A stretch of DNA of 64,000 bases from NCBI GenBank assembly GCA_009929375.1, contig SAAO01000002.1, positions 62,001-126,000 of the forward strand, in the 5' to 3' direction. Below the pieces are notes generated by a model. It was given only the letters and a program-made list of their open reading frames with translations, made no database searches and was not told the origin of the DNA. Position 1 is the stretch's first letter. Every line of letters begins with the position of its first letter. The translations under genes and the position numbers were made by a program. This stretch comes from Bacteroidia bacterium (GTDB lineage: Bacteria > Bacteroidota > Bacteroidia > Bacteroidales > Paludibacteraceae). Below, piece by piece: positions 7,572 to 17,156 of the stretch.

Positions 7572-9821
7572 TTATTCCTGAATGCGCTGAACCGAACTTA
7601 CTTCCTTAATCTTTTTGATGTTTTTACAGAGAATGTCGATATCTTCAGTATCGTGCACATAGATGTAAAAATTGCCTACAAATATTCCTCCGTTAGTCTC
7701 GATATTGATTTTATTGATGTTCCCTCCAAACTTTTCTGAAATAACTTTCAGAATCTCAATCATAACACCCTTTTTGTCGATGCCTTTAATTTCAAGACCT
7801 TCGATAAACGACATTATTTTGTGAGTCGACCACTTTACCGATACCAGACGTTCGCCATAGTTGCTTTTTAGCTTTGCAGCCGTGTTGCATTGTCGTTTGT
7901 GCACAATCACCACTTCGCTATCGTCCACATAGCCAAGCACATCGTCCCCGGGAATAGGATGACAGCAGTCGGCCAGTTTGTAGTTGATTCCTGCATTTTC
8001 CTCGGCAAGAACAAAAGTTTTTTTACGGTCGATTTTGGTTGCAGGTACAAGTTCGGTCTGGTCGTTTTTGCCTCCTCTGTTGTCCGAAGAGCCACCAAAC
8101 GGTATTTTCAGATATTTGGCAAATACGTTTTGCGATTTTGGTTTGAAAATCACTTTACTGATATCTTCAATATTGATTTTGCCAAGGGCAGCTTGTGTGT
8201 ATAGCGTGTTGCGTTGGGCAAATTCATAGTGATTCAGTATTTTGACGATATTCTCGTTGTCGGGTTTCAGATTGATGGCAGCCAATGCATCTTCAATGAT
8301 TTTTTGCCCATCGAGAAGTTGCGTTTTTTCTTCGCGTTTAAAATATGATTTGAGTTTTGCTTTGGCGCGTGCTGTCGTTACATAATCAATCCATTCAGGT
8401 TGAGGATTTTGTTTGCGTGCTGTCAGAATTTCCACCTGGTCGCCACTATGTAGTTTGTAGCTGAGTGGCACAAGTTTGTGATTTACCTTGGCTCCGATAC
8501 ATCGCATTCCTAGGTCGGAGTGCAGTGCAAAAGCAAAATCGAGTGCTGTGGATCCCATGGCTATGGTTTTAATCTCGCCTTTGGGAGTGAACACAAATAT
8601 TTCGGATGCAAACAGGTTCAGCTTGAAGGTATCCATAAAGTCGATAGCATTCGGTTCGGGATGTTCGAGCAATTCCTTTATGGTTTTCATCCATTTGTCG
8701 AGTTCCGATTCGTCGGCCTCGCCCGATTTGTATTTCCAGTGCGCAGCAAGTCCCTTTTCAGCTATGTCGTTCATGCGTTCGCTGCGAATCTGTATTTCCA
8801 CCCAGCGTCCCTGTGGGCCCATTACGGTGACGTGCAATGCTTCGTAGCCGTTGGCTTTTGGTGTGCTTACCCAGTCGCGGATGCGTTCAGGATGCGGCTT
8901 GTAAAGCTCGGTAAGCGCTGAATAAAGCATCCAGCACTGATCTTTTTCGCTGAGCCCGGGTTTCGGTTTAAATACAATACGCAATGCCAGAATGTCGTAA
9001 ACTTCGTCGAACGGTATGTTGCGGGTCGACATTTTGTGCCAAATAGAGTAAACCGATTTGATTCGCTCCTTCAGAAAAAACTCATAACCCATTTGGGTAA
9101 GTTTTTCGCGAATCGGATTCGAAAATTCACGGTAAAAGAGCGTACGGGCTTCTTCGTCGACAGCCAGTTTCTTTTCTATCTGGTAAAATGTTTCGGGATG
9201 TTCGTATTTGAAGCTGAGATTTTCAAGTTCGGTTTTTATGCGGAATAGTCCGAGCCTGTGCGCCAGAGGAGCGTAAATATATTGAGTTTCTCCTGCAATT
9301 TTGTATTGTTTGGCCGGAGGCATGGAGCCCAGCGTGCGCATATTGTGAAGTCGGTCGGCTATCTTTATCAGAATCACGCGGATATCTTCCGACATGGTGA
9401 GCAGCAGTTTGCGGAAATTCTCGGCCTGTTCCGATGCAATTTCATTGAATACGCCACCCGATATTTTGGTCAGACCATCCACAATCTGTGCGATTTTTGG
9501 TCCGAAAAGATTTTCTATGTCTTCTACAGTGTAGTCGGTGTCTTCCACCACATCGTGCAGGAGTGCAGAGCAGATTGAGGTTGAGCCAAGGCCGATTTCG
9601 CGCACCACAATCCGCGCCACAGCCAGCGGATGAAGTATATAAGGTTCACCCGATCTGCGTTTAATGCCTTTGTGAGCTGCATTTGCAAAATTGAAAGCTT
9701 TCGTGATAATTTCAATTTTCTGACGATGATTGGTGTTGCGGTAATCGTCGAGCAGCGCTTCAAATTCCTGTTGAATTATTTCTTCCTCCGCGAGTTGCGG
9801 AATTTCGTCCATCTCCGACAT
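7572..9821 (-). CDS. Bifunctional (p)ppGpp synthetase/hydrolase, RelA/SpoT family
   Basis: A 749-aa protein with the complete long-RSH layout. The HD hydrolase (about 30-190) has His64 in YILHPL, HD at 89-90 in LLHDVVEDT and KIADRLHNMRTL. The synthetase (about 240-370) contains YDILALRIVF and KANGYEALHVTVMG. A TGS domain (about 400-460, IFVFTPKGEIKTIAMGSTALDFAF), a Cys-containing conserved region (DCCHPIPGDDVLGYV) and a C-terminal ACT domain follow. Both catalytic motifs look intact, so the enzyme is predicted to make and degrade (p)ppGpp. It overlaps no neighbour and is convergent with rnhA. Confidence 0.95.
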   Translation of the reverse strand: MSEMDEIPQLAEEEIIQQEFEALLDDYRNTNHRQKIEIITKAFNFANAAHKGIKRRSGEPYILHPLAVARIVVREIGLGSTSICSALLHDVVEDTDYTVEDIENLFGPKIAQIVDGLTKISGGVFNEIASEQAENFRKLLLTMSEDIRVILIKIADRLHNMRTLGSMPPAKQYKIAGETQYIYAPLAHRLGLFRIKTELENLSFKYEHPETFYQIEKKLAVDEEARTLFYREFSNPIREKLTQMGYEFFLKERIKSVYSIWHKMSTRNIPFDEVYDILALRIVFKPKPGLSEKDQCWMLYSALTELYKPHPERIRDWVSTPKANGYEALHVTVMGPQGRWVEIQIRSERMNDIAEKGLAAHWKYKSGEADESELDKWMKTIKELLEHPEPNAIDFMDTFKLNLFASEIFVFTPKGEIKTIAMGSTALDFAFALHSDLGMRCIGAKVNHKLVPLSYKLHSGDQVEILTARKQNPQPEWIDYVTTARAKAKLKSYFKREEKTQLLDGQKIIEDALAAINLKPDNENIVKILNHYEFAQRNTLYTQAALGKINIEDISKVIFKPKSQNVFAKYLKIPFGGSSDNRGGKNDQTELVPATKIDRKKTFVLAEENAGINYKLADCCHPIPGDDVLGYVDDSEVVIVHKRQCNTAAKLKSNYGERLVSVKWSTHKIMSFIEGLEIKGIDKKGVMIEILKVISEKFGGNINKINIETNGGIFVGNFYIYVHDTEDIDILCKNIKKIKEVSSVQRIQE

Positions 9822-9974
9822 AGTTTCTATCTTTCATGCAAAAATACACATTTATTTGTTATGCGGTAATGATTTTTACTGCTTGTCGGGATTATTTTTG
9901 TATTTGTTTCACTTTTAAAATGATAGGTTCTTTGAGATGTGAATGGTTTGATCTCTTTTGAAAATTTCAGGTAA

Positions 9975-10754
9975 TTAGTTTTCAACCAGTTTTAGCTTTA
10001 GCAATGGTGCCATTCTCCCTTTGTTGAGCGTGAGGGTCGAGTCGCTAAAACTGATATTGTCGACCATATCAAGTACCTTGATTAACTCTGCTTCAAGATT
10101 GTCCTCGCAGGCCATTAATGTGCTTATACCCTGACTGATTTTAATTCTGTATTGATGTGTAATGTTGTACGGACTAAGTATGATATTGCAGTTTGCTTTG
10201 GCTTCGAGTTTGTTTTCGTCGGCATGAAAAATCAGATAATGAGTATCGGGTTTGCTGTTTACTGTTTTGCCAAAAATCTCGACAATTTGCCAGCGTTTAT
10301 TTTCTACAGCCGGATTTCCGGTTTTTGTCAACACATAATGGTTAGCAAGTTCGCCTTCAATTTGCTCTGCATCATTTGTGAGTTGTCTTACCTGATTTTC
10401 TTCAATCCTGAAGAATATTGTTTCTCCATTGGTTTTGTTTTCCTGAAGTTTTACATTGTTTTTCTGCCATTCGAAATTTCCAAATATCGTATCCGAAAGG
10501 ATATCTTCGTTTTTTAAATAATTTCTGACGAGTTTGAAACTTAAATCATTATTTAAAGTAAGCCAGGTTTCAATTCCTTCGCAATCGGCGCAGGGCAAAA
10601 TACCCATATAAGTACCTTCCCAATCAAGTGAATTTTCAGCTGTATGATGATTTTCAAAGGATTGTTGAGATGAAACGCTGTGTTTTTGATTGCTGCACGA
10701 AAATACTATAAGGGCTATTGTAAGTGCTGCGAATATGTTTTTTGTAGTTTTCAT
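9975..10754 (-). CDS. NlpE-META domain lipoprotein
   Basis: A 259-aa lipoprotein. The signal peptide ends in a lipobox with Cys20 (LIVFSC). Residues 45-150 match the NlpE N-terminal domain, including the WEGTYMGILPCADCEGIETWLTL region with its CxxC pair. Residues 155-259 match the META/HslJ domain (WQIVEIFGK, EAKANCN, ISTLMACE). Both domains are linked to envelope stress or copper and heat resistance in other bacteria. The fusion is seen repeatedly in Bacteroidetes; its role here is inferred only. It stands alone, downstream of nothing obvious. Confidence 0.83.
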   Translation of the reverse strand: MKTTKNIFAALTIALIVFSCSNQKHSVSSQQSFENHHTAENSLDWEGTYMGILPCADCEGIETWLTLNNDLSFKLVRNYLKNEDILSDTIFGNFEWQKNNVKLQENKTNGETIFFRIEENQVRQLTNDAEQIEGELANHYVLTKTGNPAVENKRWQIVEIFGKTVNSKPDTHYLIFHADENKLEAKANCNIILSPYNITHQYRIKISQGISTLMACEDNLEAELIKVLDMVDNISFSDSTLTLNKGRMAPLLKLKLVEN

Positions 10755-10902
10755 AAAAAATGATTTATGTTTTGTGTGATTGTTATTTTAATCGGATTCC
10801 AATATCCATGCCAAATGAGCGGAATTATTTTTTTTTATGATTGTAAGCCTGAATGACGAAAAATTATCCGGATATGTTGCAATGTTTTATGTGCAAAGTT
10901 GC

Positions 10903-10937
10903 ATAAAACAAAAGAGCGACCCGTTAAACCGCTCTTC
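10903..10937 (-). terminator. Rho-independent terminator of the pta-hadh-ackA operon
   Basis: On the minus strand the stem AGAGCG/CGCTCT is followed by TTTTGTTTT, about 45 bases after the ackA stop. Confidence 0.8.
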
Positions 10938-10980
10938 TGCTGTGATATACGAAGTGAAACTTTTCTGAAGTTTCCGGATT

Positions 10981-12183
10981 TTATTTGTTTTGATTTACAA
11001 TTTCCAGTGTGTCCGAAGCAATCATGTATTCTTCGTCGGTGGGTATAACCACAACTTTTACACTCGAATCAGGAGTGCTGATAACCATTTCTTTACCACG
11101 GATTTTGTTAAGCTCAGGGTCAACTTTTACGCCCATAAATTCAAGTCCTTTACAAACTTTTATACGGGTTCCTGTCTGATTTTCGCCAACACCACCGGTA
11201 AATACAAGCACATCCACTCCATTCAGCGCAGCCACATACGAACCGATATATTTTTTAATGCGGTATTCGTACATATCGAGAGCCAGAGTCGCACGTTCGT
11301 CTCCGTTTGCTACAGCATTTTCAATATCGCGCATATCCGACGAAAGTCCCGAAATACCGAGCACGCCACTGTGTTTGTTGAACAGAGTCGAAACTGAAGC
11401 CGAGCCAATCATTTCTTTTTCCATCAGGAATGTCACCACGCCTAAATCCACATCACCCGAGCGTGTGCCCATCATAAGTCCTTCGATAGGTGTGAAGCCC
11501 ATTGAAGTGTCAACCGACTTACCGTTTTCGATAGCGGTAATGGAAGCTCCGTTACCAATGTGAGCGGTAATCATTTTGGTTTTACTGTAGTCGAGACCTA
11601 AAAATTCGCAGGCACGACGTGACACATAGCGGTGGCTTGTACCGTGAAATCCGTAACGACGAATACCGTATTTTGTATAAAGCGAATACGGAATGCCGTA
11701 CATGTAAGCATATTCAGGCATTGTCTGGTGGAAAGCTGTGTCGAAAACAGCTACCTGAGGTACATTGGGCAACAATTCGTTGATGGCGTTGATACCGGCG
11801 AGATTTGGTGGATTGTGCAACGGAGCAATGTCGATACATTCCACAATTTTCTGTATCACTTCGTCGGTAATAAGTACGCTCGAGTTGAATTTTTCGCCTC
11901 CGTGTACTACGCGGTGTCCCACGGCGTTGATTTCTTCGAGCGATTCCACTGCACCATGTTTCTGACTTGTAAGTACGCCAAGTATATATTCTACAGCAGT
12001 CTGATGTTCAAGTATTTCGCCTTTCAGTATTACTTTTTGTCCGTCTTTGCGCACATGTTTCAGGAACGAACCTTTCATTCCGATTTTCTCAACTCCTCCT
12101 GAGCCCAGCTCTTCGTTGCTGTTCATGTCGAGCAACTTGTATTTTACTGACGAGCTTCCGCAGTTCAAAACTAATATCTTCAT
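10981..12183 (-). CDS. ackA: Acetate kinase
   Basis: A 400-aa member of the ASKHA acetate kinase family that interconverts acetyl phosphate + ADP with acetate + ATP. The N-terminus MKILVLNCGSSSVKYKL is the phosphate-1 signature, GYRFHGTSH-like YGFHGTSHRYVS holds the substrate His, and HIGNGASI plus VFTGGVGEN are the other nucleotide-binding motifs. Length is standard. It is last in the operon with pta and a dehydrogenase-like gene, 12 bases after the latter, and is followed by a clear terminator. Confidence 0.97.
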   Translation of the reverse strand: MKILVLNCGSSSVKYKLLDMNSNEELGSGGVEKIGMKGSFLKHVRKDGQKVILKGEILEHQTAVEYILGVLTSQKHGAVESLEEINAVGHRVVHGGEKFNSSVLITDEVIQKIVECIDIAPLHNPPNLAGINAINELLPNVPQVAVFDTAFHQTMPEYAYMYGIPYSLYTKYGIRRYGFHGTSHRYVSRRACEFLGLDYSKTKMITAHIGNGASITAIENGKSVDTSMGFTPIEGLMMGTRSGDVDLGVVTFLMEKEMIGSASVSTLFNKHSGVLGISGLSSDMRDIENAVANGDERATLALDMYEYRIKKYIGSYVAALNGVDVLVFTGGVGENQTGTRIKVCKGLEFMGVKVDPELNKIRGKEMVISTPDSSVKVVVIPTDEEYMIASDTLEIVNQNK

Positions 12184-12195
12184 GTTTGTTCCTCC

Positions 12196-13152
12196 TTATT
12201 TAATAATATTTCCTGATTCATCGTAAGTGTAGAAACCCTTACCTTTGCTGATACCCCAAAGTTTTGCACGCGACAAACGAAGCAGAATGGGTGATGGTTT
12301 GTATTTCACATGTCCGTATTCTTCGTACAGATTTTCGAGTAATTTTACAATTTTCTCGATACCAATCTGGTCGGCAGTGCGAAACACTCCCTGACGGTGT
12401 CCGAAACCAACAGTCAGCACACGGTCGATATCTTCCACCGAAGCCACACCTTCCATAAGCATGGAGCAGGCTTCGTTGAGCTGAATAAGGAAAAGGCGCA
12501 GACTTACAAGGCCCGACGATTCGGTAACCTGTACAAATTCGTGGTTGATCATGCGGGCAAACTGACACACTTTGTTGTAAGTATCGTCCGAAGTATTCAG
12601 TCCGCGTACAATTTCGATAATATGTGAATCGGGAATGTTCGAAAGAAAATGCAGCCCGATGCAACGATCCTGATGCTCCATTTCAGCAGCAAGTTCGGTT
12701 ACAACCACGGTCGAAACATTCGATGCGATGATGGCGCGCTGCGAAAGCACTTCTTCCAGTTTGCGGAATACTTCTTTGCGTTGTGTTACCTGACGCTCAC
12801 CAGTTTGGTCGTCGTAGCGTATGGCTTCAATCACAAAATCGCAACCGCTGAAATCTTCGTAGTTTGAGCTTCCCTGTATGCGGCCAATAATGGCTTTTTT
12901 CTCATTTTCCGTAAGACCCCAGTTCTGAATTTTTTTATTGAGTTGATCTTCAATGCGTTTGTATGCATTGTCAATTCGTTCCTGGTTGGGTTCCAGAAAA
13001 ACCACTTCTATACCTTTCAGTGCTGCGCGGGTGGCAATTACGCTACCTTCCTTGCCGCAGCCCACTACTCCGATGCGGGAGAACAACGTACGCTTTCTGT
13101 TGCGTTTGCTGAGTCCGTATCGCTCAATCGCTTCAATAATTTCTTCTGCCAT
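12196..13152 (-). CDS. 3-hydroxyacyl-CoA dehydrogenase-like protein with altered active site
   Basis: I start at 13152 (MAEEIIEAIERYG, 318 aa); the longer open frame would run into pta. The Rossmann dinucleotide motif is GCGKEG (31-36), followed by LEPNQER and the DFVIEAI strand. The family SNTS motif is SNVS (144-147), and catalytic His168 (GLHF) and Glu180 are kept. However, the usual HFFNP is HFLSN, and the catalytic Asn of VVNR is replaced (VSLR, Leu218). In the family Asn helps position substrate, so normal HBD activity is uncertain. It is the middle gene of the pta-ackA operon, spaced 29 and 12 bases. Confidence 0.8.
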   Translation of the reverse strand: MAEEIIEAIERYGLSKRNRKRTLFSRIGVVGCGKEGSVIATRAALKGIEVVFLEPNQERIDNAYKRIEDQLNKKIQNWGLTENEKKAIIGRIQGSSNYEDFSGCDFVIEAIRYDDQTGERQVTQRKEVFRKLEEVLSQRAIIASNVSTVVVTELAAEMEHQDRCIGLHFLSNIPDSHIIEIVRGLNTSDDTYNKVCQFARMINHEFVQVTESSGLVSLRLFLIQLNEACSMLMEGVASVEDIDRVLTVGFGHRQGVFRTADQIGIEKIVKLLENLYEEYGHVKYKPSPILLRLSRAKLWGISKGKGFYTYDESGNIIK

Positions 13153-13181
13153 GTTTTTATGTTTAATGCGTATTCTCTGAG

Positions 13182-14183
13182 TTATTTTTTCATTGCCTGA
13201 TTGGCTGTAATGGTAATCATGCGAACGATATCGTCCACCGAACAACCGCGCGAAAGATCGTTGATAGGTGCGGCCATTCCCTGCAGGATAGGTCCTACAG
13301 CCTGGGCACCCGAAAAACGTTCTACCATTTTGTATCCGATATTTCCGGCCTGCAGGTCGGGGAAAACCAATACGTTTGCATGTCCGGCAATGGTACTGCC
13401 CGGTGCTTTGCTTTGTCCGATGGCCGGAACAAGCGCTGCATCTGCCTGTAATTCACCTTCAATCTGAAGTTTGGGATTCATTTCGCGTGCCAGTTTGGTA
13501 GCTTCCACTACCTTGTCCACTAACTCATGTTTTGCGCTGCCTTTGGTTGAGAAACTCAGCATGGCAATGCGTGGTTCAAAACCTGCGATGGCACGTGTGG
13601 TTTCAGCAGTCGAGACTGCAATTTCAGCCAGTTCGCGGGCGTTTGGATTTGGGTTTACAGCGCAGTCGGCAAACACTAGCAGACCGTTTTCACCATATTG
13701 TGTAGTAGGGGTAAACATCAGAAGAGCGCCCGATACAACAGAAATGCCCGGTTTCGTTTTTACAATCTGGAAAGCAGGGCGAAGTACGTTACCTGTTGTG
13801 TTTTGTGCTCCGGCAAGTTCGCCATCTGCATCTCCGTTTTTAATCATCAAACAGCCCAGATAAAGCGGATCTTTCGCCAGTTTGGCAGCTTCTTCAGCTG
13901 TCATACCTTTACTTTTGCGGACTTCGAAAAGCATGTTGGCATAAGTGCTCATCGAAGGGTGCGTCTCAGGGTTGACAATGGTTGCTTCGTTGATGTGGTT
14001 GAGTCCGTTTTCAGCAGCCAGTTTTTCAATTTCTTTTTCGTCGCCAATCAGTATCAGTTTGGCGGCTTTTTCTTTTAAAATAATGTCGGCCGCTTTGAGT
14101 GTGCGAATTTCAGTGCCTTCAGGCAAAACAATACGTTGTAAGTTTGCCTTGGCACGCTCCATAATTTGATCTAATAAGTTCAT
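13182..14183 (-). CDS. pta: Phosphate acetyltransferase
   Basis: A 333-aa short-form Pta that interconverts acetyl-CoA and acetyl phosphate. I use [15 protein letters not shown] at 14183 as start, as in the family; the open frame continues upstream by 37 residues that look like leader. Recognisable segments are [39 protein letters not shown] and [19 protein letters not shown]. No regulatory DRTGG domain is present. It is first in the operon with the dehydrogenase-like gene and ackA, forming the ATP-yielding acetate pathway. Confidence 0.96.
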   Translation of the reverse strand: MNLLDQIMERAKANLQRIVLPEGTEIRTLKAADIILKEKAAKLILIGDEKEIEKLAAENGLNHINEATIVNPETHPSMSTYANMLFEVRKSKGMTAEEAAKLAKDPLYLGCLMIKNGDADGELAGAQNTTGNVLRPAFQIVKTKPGISVVSGALLMFTPTTQYGENGLLVFADCAVNPNPNARELAEIAVSTAETTRAIAGFEPRIAMLSFSTKGSAKHELVDKVVEATKLAREMNPKLQIEGELQADAALVPAIGQSKAPGSTIAGHANVLVFPDLQAGNIGYKMVERFSGAQAVGPILQGMAAPINDLSRGCSVDDIVRMITITANQAMKK

Positions 14184-14457
14184 TTGCAGAGGTGTATGTT
14201 GTTGTTGTAATATTCGGCGTGAGAGAAAATCTTCGGGCTGAAAAACACTGCAAAGATAGAGGTTTTTCCTTGAATTGCAATGTAGAGATGGCAATTTAGG
14301 CTAATTATTTGAATTTATGTCAAATAATAAACTTTTTATATCAAATAATCAATATTTGTATTTTGCCTCGAAATTAAAGTTTCAGAATGAAAGATTTTTC
14401 TACGTTATTTGTAATTTTGTCACTCTTAATAATTCAAAAAATAATTTACTTACTGCA

Positions 14458-14976
14458 ATGAAAATAATAAAATGTACACCCGAATATGCGTCACAGATAC
14501 TCGATATATTTAATGATGCCATTTTGAACAGTACAGCTTTGTACGATTACAAACCCTGGACGATGGACACCATGAAAGTGTGGTTCGAAACAAAGGCTCA
14601 ACACAATTTTCCGGTAATTGGCATTGTGGATGACGAAGGTGTACTCATGGGTTTCGGGTCGTACGGACAGTTCAGAATGCGCCCGGCATATAAATATACC
14701 ATTGAAAACTCACTTTATGTGCATCGCGATCACCGAGGAAAAGGTCTGGGTAAAATTTTGCTGAATGAAATTATCAGTCATGCCACGAGTCAGAATTTTC
14801 ACTCTATCATTGCAGTGATTGATGCTTCGAACGAAATAAGTCTTGACCTGCATCGCAAAGCTGGTTTTACTCAGGTGGGGGTGTTTCGCGAAGTGGGCTA
14901 TAAGTTTGGTCGCTGGCTCGATGCTGCATTTTTACAACTCAATCTGGAAACACCAGAAATGCCTGAAGAGGGTTGA
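14458..14976 (+). CDS. GNAT N-acetyltransferase, phosphinothricin-acetyltransferase-like
   Basis: A 172-aa protein starting at MKIIKCTPEYASQILDIFND; the 47 residues of open frame upstream are AT-rich leader. The acetyl-CoA loop is HRDHRGKGLGKILL (RGxGxGK), preceded by the YTIENSLYVH strand. The FGSYGQFRMRPAYKYT and AGFTQVGVFREVGYKFGRWLDA segments are characteristic of the PAT/YncA subfamily, which acetylates amino groups of small molecules such as methionine derivatives. The natural substrate is unknown. The gene is monocistronic. Confidence 0.88.
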   Translation: MKIIKCTPEYASQILDIFNDAILNSTALYDYKPWTMDTMKVWFETKAQHNFPVIGIVDDEGVLMGFGSYGQFRMRPAYKYTIENSLYVHRDHRGKGLGKILLNEIISHATSQNFHSIIAVIDASNEISLDLHRKAGFTQVGVFREVGYKFGRWLDAAFLQLNLETPEMPEEG

Positions 14977-15067
14977 TTTTTTACTTTGTTTTTTATAAAA
15001 CGGAGAACCGACATGCAAAAATCGCATATTATTTTTGAATTTTATTTATTTATTGAGTTAAATGTGA

Positions 15068-15099
15068 TTGTACACAACCAAATTAATATTGTATATTTG
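15068..15099 (+). promoter_or_regulatory. Bacteroidetes-type promoter of fhs
   Basis: TTG at 15068-15070, a 21-base spacer and TATATTTG at 15092-15099 match the -33/-7 consensus of the primary sigma factor of this phylum. The fhs start lies about 70 bases further on. Confidence 0.6.
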
Positions 15100-15171
15100 T
15101 GTAGTGACAAAATAATGCAGGGTTTCTAAATGAAAATATTATATAAATATCTATAAATCAAATACCAGTTC

Positions 15172-16839
15172 ATGAAAACAGATATTGAAATTGCACACAG
15201 TATTCAGCTTGAAAAAATTTCAGAAATTGCAAAAAAAATTGGCATAGAAGAAGACTCGATTATTTCTCACGGACCATATATTGCTAAAATTCCATGTTGT
15301 TCCATTGATAAAAAGAAAGCGCGCAAAAGTAAACTCATACTGGTAACAGCTATTACACCCACAAAAGCCGGAATTGGAAAAACCACCGTGTCGATTGGAT
15401 TGGCGCTTGGTTTGAATAAAATCGGTAAAAAAGCCTCGGTAGCTTTGCGCGAACCTTCGCTCGGCCCGTGTTTTGGGATGAAAGGTGGCGCTGCCGGTGG
15501 TGGTTATGCGCAGGTTTTACCTATGGAAAACATTAACCTGCACTTTACAGGCGATTTTCACGCCATTACGGCTGCCAATAATATGATTGCAGCGCTTCTC
15601 GATAACTACATTTATCAGCATCGTGATAAGGCCGACAGTATCAAACAGGTTTTGTGGAAACGTGTGCTCGATGTGAACGATCGTAGTCTGCGCAATATCG
15701 TGTCGGGCCTGGGTGGTTCGGTAAACGGAGTTCCGGCCGAAACGGGTTTCGATATCACACCGGCTTCTGAAATTATGGCTATTCTTTGCCTTGCTGAAAA
15801 TCAGGATGACCTGAAACGTCGCATCGAGAAAATTCTTTTGGGCTACACGCATTCCGGAAAACCATTTACAGTGAAAGATCTTGGGATAGCGGGTTCAATT
15901 GTGGTGCTGCTCAAAGATGCCATGCACCCGAACCTCGTGCAAACTACCGAACATACGCCTGCCTTTATTCATGGCGGACCATTTGCCAATATCGCACATG
16001 GCTGTAACTCGGTGGTGGCTACCAAAATGGCCATGAGTTATTCGGATTATGTGGTGACTGAAGCTGGCTTTGGAGCCGATCTGGGTGCCGAGAAATTTCT
16101 GAATATCAAATGTCGGAAAGCAGGAATCGCACCGGTGCTTTCGGTGTTGGTGGTGACAACTCAGGCGCTGAAAATGCATGGTGGTGTTTCGGTAAAAGAT
16201 ATTAAACAGCCGAATGCCGAAGGTTTGCAGAAGGGTTTCGAAAATATGGATAAGCATATCGAAAATCTTAAATCGTTCGGTCAGAATGTGTTGATGGCGT
16301 TTAATAAATACAGTTTTGATACTGAGGAGGAAATTGACATGCTTCGTCAGCATTGCGAAGCTCAGGGAGTGGGTTTTGCAGTAAACGATGCATTCACAAA
16401 AGGAGGTGAGGGTGCTGTGGAACTTGCAGAAAAAGCTGTGGAAATGATTGATGATGAAGCTCCGGAGCCAATTCATTTTACTTATAAGGATACAGATAGC
16501 ATAGTGCGGAAAATTGAGAAAATTGCCATGAGGATTTATGGTGCACGTCGTGTGAATTTCTCGGAAAAAGCTCTGGCACAGGTTGATAAATTTGAATCAA
16601 TGGGGGCCGGTGAATATCCGGTATGTATTGCTAAAACACAATATTCATTTTCTGATAATGAAAAAGCCTATGGCGTAGCCAAGGACTTTGTGTTTCATGT
16701 CAATGAATTGGTGCTGAATAATGGTGCTGAATTTATTGTGGCCATTGCCGGAAATATCATGCGAATGCCCGGACTTCCCAAAGAACCTCAGGCTTTACAT
16801 ATCGATCTCGTCGATGGCGAAATTGTTGGATTGAGCTAA
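15172..16839 (+). CDS. fhs: Formate-tetrahydrofolate ligase
   Basis: A 555-aa enzyme that makes 10-formyl-THF from formate, ATP and THF. The P-loop [11 protein letters not shown] (about 63-73) and the signatures [35 protein letters not shown] and [14 protein letters not shown] are all present. The length matches the family. It feeds the one-carbon pool used by purine synthesis (purN lies elsewhere in the window). It has its own promoter and a strong terminator, so it is monocistronic. Confidence 0.97.
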   Translation: MKTDIEIAHSIQLEKISEIAKKIGIEEDSIISHGPYIAKIPCCSIDKKKARKSKLILVTAITPTKAGIGKTTVSIGLALGLNKIGKKASVALREPSLGPCFGMKGGAAGGGYAQVLPMENINLHFTGDFHAITAANNMIAALLDNYIYQHRDKADSIKQVLWKRVLDVNDRSLRNIVSGLGGSVNGVPAETGFDITPASEIMAILCLAENQDDLKRRIEKILLGYTHSGKPFTVKDLGIAGSIVVLLKDAMHPNLVQTTEHTPAFIHGGPFANIAHGCNSVVATKMAMSYSDYVVTEAGFGADLGAEKFLNIKCRKAGIAPVLSVLVVTTQALKMHGGVSVKDIKQPNAEGLQKGFENMDKHIENLKSFGQNVLMAFNKYSFDTEEEIDMLRQHCEAQGVGFAVNDAFTKGGEGAVELAEKAVEMIDDEAPEPIHFTYKDTDSIVRKIEKIAMRIYGARRVNFSEKALAQVDKFESMGAGEYPVCIAKTQYSFSDNEKAYGVAKDFVFHVNELVLNNGAEFIVAIAGNIMRMPGLPKEPQALHIDLVDGEIVGLS

Positions 16840-16844
16840 AACAC

Positions 16845-16887
16845 TTCACCCCGGCTTTACTAATAGATTGCCGGGGTGTTTTTTTTG
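16845..16887 (+). terminator. Terminator of fhs
   Basis: The stem CACCCCGGC/GCCGGGGTG (16847-16855 / 16870-16878) is followed by a run of eight or more T. Confidence 0.9.
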
Positions 16888-16984
16888 TGCACCTGAAATA
16901 TTTTTTCCGATTGATAAAAATATTGAACCAGGACTGCCGGGGGCTTGATTTGTTGAAAATCGTTTCCTAAACCCGAAATCTTCA

Positions 16985-17030
16985 AATCTTCAAATCCAAC
17001 CCTTAAACACGAAACACGAAACGCGAAATC
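16985..17030 (+). repeat. GAAAC-type degenerate tandem repeat upstream of dnaE
   Basis: cttCAAAtcttCAAAt is followed by cacGAAAcacGAAAcgcGAAAt, the same motif family as upstream of dgt. Apart from this and the fhs terminator, the 16840-17156 gap holds only the dnaE leader. Confidence 0.55.
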
Positions 17031-17156
17031 CGTCTCATAACTTGTCAATAACTTACGCGCACTTTTCTTTTTCCCTTTTCAAAAAAATCTTACCTTAGCA
17101 AATTGTAGCTTCAGGCTGCATGTTTTTTCTAAAATAATAAATTCCAGATACTTAAT

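Noticed and set aside
7890-9578. Several 70-130-aa plus-strand open frames opposite the rel gene
   Set aside because: They are antisense shadows of a well-supported 749-aa gene, without start signals or similarity.
11632-12102. 156-aa open frame opposite ackA
   Set aside because: Antisense shadow of a conserved gene; Phe/Tyr/Cys-rich composition typical of shadow frames.
13153-13245. Upstream start of the dehydrogenase-like gene
   Set aside because: The extension lies inside the end of pta in another frame and has no similarity to the family.
14317-14457. 47-residue extension of the GNAT protein
   Set aside because: AT-rich leader with no family similarity; the GNAT domain begins at MKIIKCTPEYA.
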